Assembly: GCA_916610825.1 (NCBI GenBank)
Contig: OU744446.1
Location: forward strand, 5,279,001-5,343,000
Length of the DNA stretch: 64,000 nt
From: Haliclystus octoradiatus
Lineage: Eukaryota > Cnidaria > Staurozoa > Stauromedusae > Haliclystidae
Reading direction: 5' to 3'
The notes beneath the pieces were generated by a model. That model saw nothing but the letters and a program-made list of their open reading frames with translations, searched no databases and was not told where the DNA came from. Position numbers and translations under genes: made by a program. Positions 30,901 to 41,200 of the stretch are shown here, in pieces. The stretch's first letter is position 1, and each line of letters begins with the position of its first letter.

Positions 30901-33374
30901 CTGTATGTGTCTTGTGTGTATCCATGGTCCCAGAATGTTTTACATTCCGCAAACCTCAACGTTTTACATGAATGTATGAGTAATTGTAATGACATTATTT
31001 TTCATATTTTTCTAATAATTTTCGATTTATATCCAATATTTTGCCTTTTCCTTCTGAATTTTTAAAGCCTTCCAGGACTTTGTCTGATCCTGTGTGTAAC
31101 CTTTTATTTTGTTTTTATCAGGTATTTGATGCTATTGTTGTTTTTGTTTCATTCTTCCTGGATATTTTTCTGAGGTAAGTCTTGAGCTTGAAAAATTTGT
31201 TCAACATCATGCCTTTATGCAGCTAGATTACCTATATCCATAGACAAAGAATCTAACATCATCAGATTTCTGGACTTTGTAAGACCTTGGTCATATATGA
31301 CTGTAGTGGGAGATTTTTTAGTAAAATTTTCTATACTGTGGAAATTGTTTCTCAGAACATTTCATCTTGTTGATGGTCATTGGATACTATCAAGCCGAAA
31401 CTAGATCTACAAGCTGCAATAATTTCCAGGATACAGCCGAAATCGGTTAACATCCCCTCTTTTAATATCCCACCTTGCTTAATATCCCCACATAAAACTG
31501 AATTCTATTTTCCATTCTCCATACAAACTCTTGTATTCCTACCTTGCTTATCCCACCTCGCTTAATGTCCCACTTACCATCTGTACCAAAGAGGAGGATA
31601 TTAAGCAAGTTCGACTGTAACGTAAAATTCATATGATTGTGTTCATATTAATGTTTATGAAATTGTTGAATCTTTTCCTGAAAATGTGATTGGTTTAAGT
31701 AAGAGGCGTTTTGATAAAGATAAGCAGATTATTTCAGGGTTATACAGCTTAATATTGGACTATGAAGATTATCTTTCATGCGAATGATTAGAATAACAGA
31801 TTCAGATTCCGCAGATTCAACTATTGAATAAAGTACTTAGAAAAATGTCCAAGGAGTTGTAAGCATGAATGATTCAATTAAAATTAATTTGCTCTGATTG
31901 AGTCATGAACTCATGAACTCATGAACTGTTCATGAACTGTCTATGAGGATTCATGAACTGTTCATTAACAGTTCATGAACAATTCAGGCAATTGGAGCCA
32001 TTTAACATTCATGAACTGTTCATGAACTGTTCATGAACTCCTAAACTGTTTTTCACAGGGGAATAGCTCACAAACAAATAATGGCAACATTTCATGAAAT
32101 GTCAATGAACTTTGAATACAGGTTGTTTAATGTTCATGAACTGCTGTTTATAAGGTGTCTGAGTGTACTGTTTGAACCGTTCATGATATCAGTAATTTTT
32201 CACAACCTGCGAAATATTTATTAATTAGCTTGTTTGTTTATTTGTTTATCAGTCGTAATGGTGATGTTTTAGCTGATGGCGTTGAGTTTCTTGTCCTTCT
32301 TCGTTTATGGCGAATCACAAGAATTGTCAATGGTGAGATGCAACAGGAATTTCATTTATATCAAATTATTATTAATTCAATCGATTTATTTGTAACCCAA
32401 CCTGGCACACCCCTGCAAAAAACCTTTCAGGAGTTCATGAACAATAAACATAAATGGCCCAATTTTCTTGAGGAATGAATCAAGAACCGTTCATGAATTC
32501 CCATGATGGGTAGTTTAACGTAATTAAACTGTCATTACCTTTTGTATGGTCAATTAGGTATTGTTGTCTCAGTCAAGACTCGAGCAGAAGAGAAAATAGA
32601 AAAAATGAACGAAGAAAAGCATGCCCTTCAAGATCAGATAATGCAATTAGAAATGAAGGTTGCAGCACAAAAGGTAATGAAATCTTGATATTTGCCTTCC
32701 TCAAGATTTTATATATCCAACTTTATGTGTTCTTAAACTTGAAATCGACCCTCTTTGAACCTTATTTGAAATGATCATGAAATTCTGATCAATTTCACAT
32801 ACATGAAAATTTGACCACATACTTTATGAACTATTCTTGAAGTAGTTATGAAATTCTGATCAACTAGTTCATGAACTATTCTTGAAGTAGTCGGGAAAAT
32901 GTGAATAATTCTGAGCACATGAACTTTTAATTAACTAGTTCATGAACTGTTCATGAACTCTCTTGAGATATTCATGAACTGTTCATGAACTCATTTTGAT
33001 CTGCAGTGTCGCGGCTGAGATCTAAGGAGCGTTTAACATCATTGCTCTTAGCGAAAAGAGCCACTCCTCTAGAAATAGAGGAGTGGTACGGGTGCCTTTG
33101 GTAGGGCGACACTGTCCACATTACTTACTTTACTTTATGAACTCATTAATTATTTACAGAGGCAGTTCACGCTACCATTCGGCATTCCCATCCATCCAGT
33201 TAAGCAATGTTGACAATTTCAACATAAACTCCATGGTTCAGCTTAAATTTCATTAATCATTTTCTGTTCCTTTTGTAGAGAGAAATTCAGTTCTTGAAAC
33301 AACGCTTAACCAAAGAAGGTATCGATGTAGATGCACTGAAATTGCCAGACGAAGGATTTGTAGTTGTGTTCTGA
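21957..33374 (+). CDS. HVCN1: Voltage-gated proton channel Hv1
   Basis: Eight exons: 21957-22075, 27272-27402, 28366-28445, 29635-29688, 31122-31174, 32253-32332, 32558-32673, 33279-33374 (TGA). All borders are GT..AG, phases match, and the sum is 729 nt (242 aa). Layout: short acidic N-terminus; S1 about 58-80 with the selectivity Asp (D68, as human D112); S2 about 95-115 with H97 (as human H140) and E110; S3 about 129-145 with D131 and D142; S4 LLRLWRITRIVNG with gating Arg 163, 166, 169 and Asn172; then a cytoplasmic coiled coil (about 180-225) that dimerises Hv1. There is no pore domain, as in the family. The second zinc-binding His (human H193) is absent: that position is Val/Asp (150-151). 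Exon 1 is inferred from frame, phase and the GTGAG donor; it has not been matched to a known N-terminus. AATAAA at 33548-33553. Confidence 0.95.
22490..22796 (+). mobile_element. Penelope-like element relic (GIY-YIG C-terminus)
   Basis: A stop-bounded frame (22470-22736) reads 'RHLHQRIDEHNGSAVGLHLQ', then 'FSVLRKCTNKFDCLIHEMLI' and 'SPTLNTQKDSVRSRMFV', resembling the C-terminal end of GIY-YIG endonuclease domains in Penelope-like retroelements. No reverse transcriptase remains upstream. Its 3' non-coding part appears to continue after the Gypsy element at 26735-26870, so the Gypsy split it. The orientation agrees with HVCN1, whose first intron holds it. Confidence 0.6.
22797..22952 (+). repeat. 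5' LTR of the Gypsy element
   Basis: 156 bp, TG..CA ends (TGTTGTGAATTT ... TTCATTTCA). By eye identical to the 3' LTR at 26574-26729. Contains AATAAA near 22910-22915. Flanked by the 5-bp duplication ATAAT (22792-22796). Confidence 0.92.
22954..22971 (+). promoter_or_regulatory. Candidate self-complementary primer-binding site
   Basis: The 18 nt beginning one base after the 5' LTR is complementary to LTR positions 22897-22915, with a single bulged T (LTR has five T, complement needs four). No tRNA 3'-end complement (TGG...) is visible at the usual place. Self-priming from the mRNA's own 5' end is known for Tf1/sushi-type Gypsy elements. Confidence 0.6.
22990..26556 (+). CDS. Gypsy Gag-Pol polyprotein
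   Basis: One frame of 1188 codons, Gag and Pol fused without a shift. Domains by residue: capsid-like Gag 1-200; two CCHC zinc knuckles near 215-250; aspartic protease with 'ALIDTGSNDS' near 290; reverse transcriptase with 'YLDDITICG' near 563; RNase H with 'TDASDFALGA' near 705; integrase zinc-binding region near 840-880, then the catalytic DDE core (Asp in 'LDFKGPL' near 902, 'HSDRGSS' near 960, Glu in 'GQCEKYNG' near 995); basic C-terminus 'RRSTRIRH'. No chromodomain and no envelope gene are visible. The start Met at 22990 is the first in the frame, about 20 nt after the candidate primer site. All signature residues are present, so the copy may be functional. Confidence 0.95.
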   Translation: MDRFLKPEKFNTDPNSSTAKKEWKHWHMTFTNFLAMLDKLKPDKLHTLINYISPTVYEYISDCDTYELAITTLESMYAKVPNEVYARYLLSSRRQQPSESVDTFLQALSLLSKDCTFKPLTAIEHKNIVIRDAFISGLQSSPMRQRLLENKNLDLDTTILQARSLEVAQKSSDGFAIPQQTNTVAAATELSHAQIDSHNSEENHIAAIKSDKTGKCFFCGQQRHPRSHCPAKDVNCNKCSRKGHYAKVCRSSNNTYNKTQSSAMHSTYLAATKPCQCVADVKVNGTAVKALIDTGSNDSYICPNLVKQMGLSTMPKPSVVYMASSALHAKVEKSTKIDINMDDKVYKKVEVSILQGLCSDLILGRDFLQLHKQVTFEFGGEKPTLNVCALASLSINPPKLFANLDSTCQPIATKSRKFSAPDKSFIDTEVQLLLKEGIIEPSTSPWRAQVLVTTNERHKKRLVVDYSRTINRFTNLDAYPLPRIEEVVNNVSKYKFFSTLDLKSAYHQIPINQEDKIYTAFEAAGELYQFCRIPFGVTNGVACFQRIINQIIKDNDLKDTFAYLDDITICGKTKEEHDSNLDRFLVIAKKLNLTINHAKSTYATETINLLGYLISHGELKPDPDRLTPLKSLRLPSSTDELKRAVGLFSYYSQWIKNFSDLIRPLTQSHSFPLSDCAKESFETLKSKIEEAVLQPIDETAPFTVETDASDFALGATLNQNGKPVAFFSRTLTDGEQKHSSIEKEAYAIVESLRKWRHYLCARNFTLITDQQSVSFMLNPKLAGKIKNDKIQRWRIELSSYKFSIIYRPGTENAPADALSRIRTTLGATQAHQSLYDLHDMLCHPGITRMLHFVRSRNLPYSVADVKNVTSSCTVCNECKPQYMKPPDAHLIKATQPFERLNLDFKGPLPSSSTNKYILTVIDEFSRFPFAIPCHDVSTTTVTKCLRQVFAMFGMPMYVHSDRGSSFMSNDLKVFLRSHGISASRTTPYNPQGNGQCEKYNGIIWKAVSLALKSRSLSTSQWEVVLPDALHSIRSLLCTSTNVTPHERMFNHNRRSTTGNAMPTWLTSPGPVLMRNQNMQSKYDTPVQTVTLIESNPNYAHVRLPNGKEATVSVRHLAPYGVESEQPHREAPLDENVPLDSTGDSNIDSIQNLPNVDQPIVAENTDVVKDVNEPRRSTRIRHAPNKLNI
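26574..26729 (+). repeat. 3' LTR of the Gypsy element
   Basis: 156 bp, reads identical to the 5' LTR, followed by the ATAAT duplication. Confidence 0.92.
26735..26870 (+). repeat. Probable 3' part of the Penelope-like relic with hammerhead-like core
   Basis: It continues the sequence interrupted by the Gypsy. Near 26792 it reads CUGAAGA (fits the CUGANGA core), a poor stem-loop II, then GAAACGUUGU, the same core ending as the pair at 61490-61630. It is then followed by 'TTTTTGACGCTATCCTTTAT'. Stem I pairing is not evident. Confidence 0.4.
27163..27207 (-). ncRNA. Type I hammerhead ribozyme, complete core
   Basis: On minus, in order: stem I strand GGUCU (27207-27203); core CUGAUGA (27202-27196); stem II GUUCC / GGAAC (27195-27191, 27184-27180) with a UUGGCA loop; GAAA (27179-27176); stem III from the palindrome ACACGUGU (27176-27169; 2 bp with an ACGU loop, or 4 bp between two molecules); cleavage residue C27168; stem I strand AGACC (27167-27163). 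Every helix is fully paired and every invariant core base is present. The very short stem III is typical of ribozymes in Penelope-like elements and retrozymes. It lies just upstream of HVCN1 exon 2, antisense to the gene; part of the flank (TTGATAAAGCGGCTGGTC) recurs near 63031. Confidence 0.85.
27468..27653. mobile_element. TA-flanked MITE (CAGTTGAACT ends), copy 1
   Basis: 186 bp, ends CAGTTGAACTCGGTTAATAT and its near complement GATATTAAGCAAGTTCAACTG, TA duplications on both sides. Internal repeats of 'TTAATATCCC'. HVCN1 intron 2. Pogo/mariner-type by its ends. Confidence 0.75.
28487..28780. repeat. Compound copy of the ACAGT..CCTGT MITE family
   Basis: Three imperfect tandem units of 'GACCACTATAGGCAGGTGGCC' type separated by 'GGTTGATCCAATAGAAAATA', ends ACCTGTATATAACAG and TTTGACTGTA. 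HVCN1 intron 3 (after exon 28366-28445). Confidence 0.6.
29830..30110. repeat. GTTCATGAAC repeat block
   Basis: Imperfect GTTCATGAAC palindromes and 'CAGTTCATGAACT' motifs in an HVCN1 intron. Confidence 0.55.
30413..30589. mobile_element. ACAGT..CCTGT MITE, well-preserved copy
   Basis: 177 bp between TA duplications; ends CAGTGAAACGTGTATATAAC and GTTATAGCAGTCACC-type complement (GCTATAACAGGTTTGACTG). Two internal 'CCACTATAGACAGGTG' blocks. HVCN1 intron. Confidence 0.75.
31434..31617. mobile_element. TA-flanked MITE (CAGTTGAACT ends), copy 2
   Basis: Close relative of 27468-27653, with ends CAGCCGAAATCGGTTAACAT and GATATTAAGCAAGTTCGACTG and TA flanks. HVCN1 intron. Confidence 0.7.
31905..32060. 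repeat. GTTCATGAAC repeat block with CAGGG end
   Basis: Multiple perfect GTTCATGAAC palindromes, 'ATTGGAGCCATTTAAC', and the terminal 'ACTCCTAAACTGTTTTTCACAGGGG', which matches the inverted end of 34619-34764. A partial member with the opposite end (CCCTGCAAAAAAC) is at 32414-32500. Confidence 0.6.
32755..33115. repeat. GTTCATGAAC block followed by a GATCTGCAGTGTCGCGGCTG repeat
   Basis: 32755-33000 is rich in GTTCATGAAC motifs. 33001-33115 is a second repeat containing a perfect hairpin CCACTCCTCTA/TAGAGGAGTGG; its first half resembles 16185-16250 (GATCTGCAATATCACGGCTG). HVCN1 last intron. Confidence 0.5.
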
Positions 33375-33699
33375 TTTCTGAATTAAAATTTTGATAAAAT
33401 GAAAGTATCTGTAATATATTTTAGAATGATATATCTGTCTATTTCTTAGTAGCAAATTTTTATATAACAAATGAAAAATTATTTGTAAGTTATTGATTAT
33501 GGTAATGAAGTTTTGTAAATTATCAATTACTAATACTGGTTAGATGAAATAAAATGAAATTTTTTTAACTTTGTTTTCAATTTAATTATAGGCTTTGTTG
33601 TTGTCAAAGTTTATAAAACTTCATGAACTACTCATGTGTTTGGGTTGAAAAACGATAACTATTTATACTCCAAAACTGTTTATTGTTATTATTATGATT

Positions 33700-34126
<427 letters not shown>

Positions 34127-34618
34127 GTGAATCAAACGTTAATCAAATTAGAAAAGTGAAAACTTCAATACAATCAAATTAATGATATTATTAAATGTTG
34201 AACTCAAATAGCTAGTGAAGTTATCAACACCTAATTTCACAGTACTTTGAACAAATATCTAATTTCTACAACAAACTATAATCTAAAAGCCACAAACAAT
34301 AAAAAATTAATCTTTACTACAAAATAAGGATAATAATATGGATAAAATATCCAAAGCTACTTAAAAGATTTAACTCAACGTTCAAAACAAAAATAAATAT
34401 ATGCAAACAGTTTTCTAGGGAACACGTGAACTTTAATGCAAGGGTTATAATTTATCATTTTTCATTACAAAAAAACACACAATATTATTGAAACATCCTC
34501 TCGGAGTTTTATCTCATCGATGCTATTCACTTCAGCTTTCCTTCTAACTGAAACAAAAATGTGCATGAGAAACATAGGATTCAAACATTGCATCGCGAGA
34601 CTATTAAATTGAAACTAC

Positions 34619-34764
34619 CCCTGCAACCGTTCAGGAGTTCAGAACAGTTCATGAACAGTTCACGAACGTTAAATGGCCCCAAGTTTTCATGAACAGTTCA
34701 GGAAAATTGGAGCCACTTAACGTTCATGAACTGTTCATGAACTCCTGAACTGTTTTTTGCAGGG
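34619..34764. mobile_element. GTTCATGAAC-family MITE, best-preserved copy
   Basis: 146 bp with inverted ends CCCTGCAACCGTTCAGGAGTT and AACTCCTGAACTGTTTTTTGCAGGG; the interior has GTTCATGAAC palindromes and two inverted 'TTAAATGGCCCC / GGAGCCACTTAA' blocks. No coding capacity. Intergenic between HVCN1 and ADPGK. Confidence 0.7.
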
Positions 34765-35222
34765 ATACAGACAGAAAAGCATTTCATAAATACTCTAGAA
34801 AACATTTTTAATATTGTCTAAAAAATGAATATAAAATATTTATAGTTGGATTAAGCGCATATTTTTTTATTTTTCTATGAAATGCTGTCATTAAGAATAT
34901 TTGAATGTTTCTGAACTTGTTTAAAAAAAACGTAAACGCAAATTTGATCATCTAGATATGGAACTGTGAATAGGTCTTTTATTGAACCTAAAAAAATATG
35001 ATTGACCAATCAAATTCCAGGGAACAACATTTGAAAATTTTATATTATTTTTTATTTTTCATTTTAATTCAAATAATCCGATTTATTCTAGTGATAATAT
35101 CTGATAATAGTAATATTGTTATAATTGTATTGATGATACTACTACCCAAAAACCTAAAATGCAAATGAATCCCATATTAATTAGTTAAGCTACATTTATA
35201 ATAATAATATATATATAATAAT
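34765..35222. other. Intergenic / ADPGK 3' UTR
   Basis: AT-rich. It should contain the ADPGK 3' UTR (minus strand); a reverse-strand AATAAA lies near 35080. Confidence 0.45.
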
Positions 35223-38200
35223 CTACGTAGATGTTTTCCCCACAAATTTTGAATATTGAAGTCCAGTAGCTGATATACAATCACCCAGGCCGACTGTCCG
35301 TACAGGTGCTTTGCAAACAAGAACAGCTGTGAAATCAAATTCGATACCATCACGAGACCAAGATGTGATTGGATTAGCTTGATCATATTTCATTAAATGA
35401 CTACGCAATGGTTGATATTCAACGGATCGTGCGAAGAATCTTGGAATACGTAATTCTACTTGATCAACCATAATTTTTTCATTATCACATGCTTGACGTG
35501 TTGTGGCTCGTGATCCTGCCGCAGATGCTGCTTGACTATTAGACCAATATGGTGGCAAAACTGCAATGATGTGATACGTTAATGAATGGTAGTGGATCCG
35601 CGACAGACGAGATGATGGAGACTGATGGCGACCGAATTTAATCATCATCCAGTGTAAGACATCTGCCATGACAGCTAACAAAGATACAAAGATAATCACC
35701 TTGTTATTGTTTATTAGAGGACATCCATTATCCATAAAGTAAATGCTCAGTTAAGGGAAAGGAAAGTCATACCAAAAAGAAGGGTACAAGGGGACAAGGG
35801 GTGTTGTGTACAAGGGGAGGAACTACTGACACCAAAAGCCTTATGTCGTTTTCATGGCATTTTCACATTCTAATATTGTGAATATTGATGTTTTCATGAT
35901 TTTCAAACAATTCAAAGCTTAAGAATGTATCCTTTCCACACTTTTTAGTATTCATGGTGTTTTCACAACACTTTCATGGCATTTTCACATTCTAATATTG
36001 TGAATATGGATGTTTTCATGATTTTAAACTTTTTATGGCTTACAAATTAAATTTATCTTTTCTCCATTTTTATGGTTTTGATGTGGTCTTAGTAGTGAGG
36101 GAAATGGGAATCATCAACGTAAGTAGGCAACTTCATTGTCTTTCTAAAATATTATAGATGCTGTTAATTATCAATTTGTCAATGATTAAATCAATTTTTG
36201 TAGCCGGAATGATAAAGTATTAATTCATTATTAACCCCCAATAGGCAATTACACATCTTATTTTACAGATTTTGTTGACATATATTATCATCAATTGCTG
36301 GTTTTATACTTGTACTTCACATAGATGGAGTTTGAATTTTATTTTTTAAATTCTTCAATTACAACAAAAACTAAAGTCTAAAATGGGTGGGGGTTGGAAA
36401 ACAAAGTTAAGACGTATGCATCATCATCATCATCATCATCATCATTTATTCAGAACTTGAATAAGCTAAAAGCTTTTTTTCACAAGACTGATGTGGGACC
36501 ATCAAAAAGCGTAATTTGTGTACAGGGGAGGGAATGTCAAGCATCAAAACATTTGCTAAGTAAGTAGCTTATGAATGGCCCCTTATCGATGTTAACGCCT
36601 AAATGTTGAAGACAGAAAATTATTGGCAGGACAATGGAGATTCATCGCAAAGATACATGGAAAGTCGGAATCAATCAAGTTCCCACACATTTGATGAGAA
36701 ACTACTGATATTGGTTGACCTGGCTGGCAAATCCAATTGATTAAGAACTATATGTATCTAGTTAGTTTCTAGTGAAAATACAATGAGCTGTGGTATTATA
36801 TCTCTAGCACAGCTGTTGGATGAAAGAGGGACAACATATTCTTCTAGCTTATATTATTATTATTATCATCCCCTCTGAAAAAATCTTCATTAGTTCATGA
36901 ACGTGAAACTACCCAAAATTTCATGAAGTGTCCAAGAACTTTTGAGTTAAATGACAAGGATTTTTGAAGGATTAAAAATCGCGCAAAAAATGTTGCTGTC
37001 GTTTGCCCAGGGTTTAAGCTTGCAGCTTTTTTTCACCGGGTGGCTGGTTATTTTGTTAATATTTTAAGCTTGTGTGTGTACCAGGATGCCCTTCCTAACG
37101 CCAACCAATAGTGCTCCGACCAGGGATTGAACCCAAGACCCTGAGGGTTGTGGTCCAACGCCCCTAGCCATTACATTAAGGCTGCACACACTATACCAAC
37201 TAATCCCAATACTATAATACTATAATCAAATAATAACCAACTTACCAATTTCAGGTGGCCATTGATTTAGATCATCATGTTGAGAATGAGGACCATTAAA
37301 TGATTTAGAAAAGAAGCCAAGTTCTTGTTCATTCAAACCAATTGAATCAACATATGGGAATATTTCTATCGTAACTAATAACAGAAAATCACGCTGCACC
37401 ATACTAGCTAATTCAAGATGAACAGGTGTTTTTCTACCAATCCGTTTCAAATGTGAGGCGAGACGTGTTAATCTTTCATGTATTACATCATTGTTTTCAC
37501 TCTCAAGTAAATGTAATCCAGATATAACAATGAGATCAGGTTTGAACGCAGGTAGGCTCTCTAAAGAAGTTAACACAAAATACTACCTTAATTAAATTGG
37601 TATAATAAGTGTAGTGGTAATGCGGAAGGTGTCAACCTATCCTGTATGTACCCACTCCTGAGATAAACAGTTCATGAGTTCATGAACGGTTTATGAACTG
37701 GTCATGAACATTAAATGACACAAGTTTTCATAGTGTACCGAATTAACGAACTGTTCATAAAAAGTTTATAAAAATGGGTCTATTTAAGGTTTATAAATAG
37801 TTAATGAAGCGTCATGAACTAATGCACTGTTCTCGCAGGAGCAGGGTCTCCCAAAAGTAGGAATCCTACAATCTTAGATCCTAGAAAGCCAGAACAAATT
37901 CAAAATGTAATATTTTTAAGATTTAAAGGGCATTTGTATGTTGAAACATTTTTTCATATCAGGCCCATAACACTATTTTGTGTAGTAGATACATAGCTCA
38001 TTATGTCCAGGACAATGATGGTAATTGCCCATTCAGGATTTCGATTTCAAAATTTCAACAGAAATGATTCAATAGAATAACACTTTCTATACAATTTGCC
38101 ACTACAGTGAAATCTGTATGAAACAGATTAACAGTCAGCTTATGAGAGGGAGATAAATTGACTACTATATGCGTTTAGAACATATCAAGGATGTGCTACA

Positions 38201-41200
38201 ATTTATTCTTGCAATTTGATTGGTTAACCCCGTCGATTGATAGTTAAGCTTGACCCCGTCGATTTCAAGAAATCTATGAAAATACCAAATGAACGAATAA
38301 ATATTTAAATATGGCATAACTAGCAAGTAAAAAAATTATAAGCTTATACAGCGAATATTTGTAGAGTCATATAGAATTTCATTGAGTTACTGTTTCATAC
38401 AGTTTCTCAGTTGTTCAAAATAAATAAAATGGCTTGCAGGAGAATTATCCAAGCCAGTAAACAAACAATCTTTTTTAAAGTGTATCGAAATATTTTGCAC
38501 AAATTAACAATTCAAAAACAATTTGCTTAACTTTTACTGAATTGATAATTGTGGAAACATAACATAATTTCATTTCATCAATACATCCCCTCATCCTTTA
38601 ATGGTCAATTTTTACAAGTTCCTACAAAACTAAATTCCTGGCATAGGAAGGAAAGCTCTCAACAAACTACCAAAACGAAAACATAAACAAAATCAACCGC
38701 TAAAATTTCAAATAATTAAAGCAAATGTTACCATGGCAATTACTTATACATGCTTGACATGATAGACCTACTTACCAAAAAACATATCCATAGCTTGCAT
38801 TTGTGAATTAGATACATCGCGTGTAATTATAAATCGATTAGCACATGATGATGTGTGTCCTCCCCATTCATCTCCTGTCTTATATTCTAATATAATGTGG
38901 TACTCATCAATATCTTGTAATGATGGAACTTCAATTCTATCATCAAGCATCTCTCTTAGTTCTTTACCAACTGGTCCACCAAGAAGTATCTGCACAAAGA
39001 TCATATGTTTGGTATTTGCTTTTTTGCTTTATAACACAAAATTATAAAACAAACTTTGCGAAAATGCAGAATTCTGGGACTTAATATCTCTGAAAAGTAG
39101 CAAAACTTAGGGGAAAAGGGAAGAAATAGCTGTTTCAATTTCCAACAAATTGAAAGGGAATATAATTTTTGAAAGACAATCTAAAAGATACAGTTTTTAT
39201 CGTGTTTTCACAACAATAATCATCAAAGTAAAGAGCTAGGGTCATGCTTACATTTCATAAACTGTAAATAAATTTAGAAGCAAAACTTACAGCACTGGAA
39301 TGAAAAATAATGCATTTGATCCTGCCCTTGCGAAAAACAGTTCCGGGGTTCATGAACTGCTCATGAACTCCTGCACTGTTTTTCGCAGTGGTAGCTATAA
39401 AACCATTCTGAATTACATAACTACTGTATTTCAGCTCTAATAGAGCAAGCTAAGCTGCATACTCACTTTACTTTCAGGGTAAGTATAGAGCATTTTCAAA
39501 CCCATCAATGCTGCGTTGCCACCAACAAATTTCTACACAGAGAGAAACAATAATAATAGGCTTATGATGTCATTGCAGCCTTTGGAATATAAGGATTAGC
39601 TCAGATGGTAATGCATCCATGGTTCCAGATCTGATAATGGTTTGAAATCTAAACCTAATTTGTACTGAGAATCAAATTACAGGTACCTGGTAATTGCCCT
39701 CTTGATGGTTCCATTCAATTGCGAGTTGACTGTTTGGTACATTATAAACGATTATAAAAATTTGGTACGACTATTTATGAACTGTCATGAAATCCATGAA
39801 TTGTTTATGACCCTCCTGAACAGTTCATGAACACGCTATAAGCAGTTCATGAATTGAACCTGAACTTTACATGTATTTCATGGACTGTTTATAAAATGTT
39901 CAAGATAAGTTCATAATTGTTTGTAAATTTCATGAACCGTGGAACACCAGACATTGCAAAATAGAATGTTTAGCTTGTGGCCTCATTATAATGGGAATGG
40001 TTTTGTGGCCTCTGAATGACTTGTCTCAGTTGTTATAGATTGATGGCTCTGGTAGTTGCTAATTGTTGAATACTGCATAAATCTGATGCTTTATACTTAA
40101 TCTTACCCGGTCTTTTCGAGATCATTTGCTTCTATTTTTACCTTCACATTTTTATTCTTTTGCACAGCATCCACAATGGCCTTGAATACATCTTCTGAAG
40201 CCACAAATCGTTCTGCAGCAGCACATTTCTCAAAAGAGAAACCAAAACAACTTTCTAATTCTTCAAAACTTTTTATTGTTTCACAATTAGCTCTGTTGGC
40301 AGATGGTTTAATGTCCAATGCATCAAAAATGTCAAATACTGGAACTATTAAATCGATGTTGGAGTTGACCCTGAAAATGAAATAGATGTAGGCCTGACGT
40401 AAAAAAATGTATGAATACAGATTTATTTATCTATTTAATAAAATTAATTAATTTAATAAATCTATTTGAGACAAAGACATCTGTTAGAGAGTATTTAGAA
40501 GAAAAGCGAAACAATCACTCAATATTTAATGCTAAAAATTCATGAATGAACCTTTGACAGACCTTTCATAAACATTATCTGATCAGATTATTGTCAGATT
40601 CAGATTGGATATATTATTCTCAGATCGAATTAAATTGATTTTAATTAATCAATTTTGGATAGGATTGGATTTCAGATTTTCTTGAAAATGTGTAGGAACC
40701 TTACTGAAACATCTAGAACATTCTAGAACATAAGAAAACCTACATGACTCCCCGCATGACTCACAATGACCATGCATGAACTAGCACCTTCTAGGATTTA
40801 TCTAAACACTATAAATACAGTAAATGAGAACTATGAGAACTTAATGTACAGTCCACTATCAACATGTCAACTTGGAATTAATATTATTTTTTATAAGAAG
40901 AAATATACAAATCAATTCAACCTATGTTGTTACTATTGTTTCTTCAATATAATTATATAGCTCTCATCAAATGTTAATAATTTATTTTACAATATATTAG
41001 GACAAGGCCTACTCTTTTTTGTTGATTAAAAGAATAAAAACATTTTTCTGCCTTAATTTATTACTGTAGGCCTAGGCTACTATTTGATCATTGAAGAAAT
41101 TTTCAAAATGCGGAAGATCTCAGCCTATGGTTTGTCCCATAAAATGTTAATGTTATTTATGTTATAAAAAGTATGAAATAACTAATGTTGACGGTTTTTT

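Noticed and set aside
31258..31290. CUGAUGA on minus near 31263
   Set aside because: No GAAA block or stem pairing follows, so not a hammerhead.
40103..40141. ADPGK exon 2 ending at the strong-looking donor at 40106 (GGGTAAGA)
   Set aside because: Joining there to exon 3 breaks the frame; the donor at 40141 keeps frame and gives the same length as the human protein in this region.
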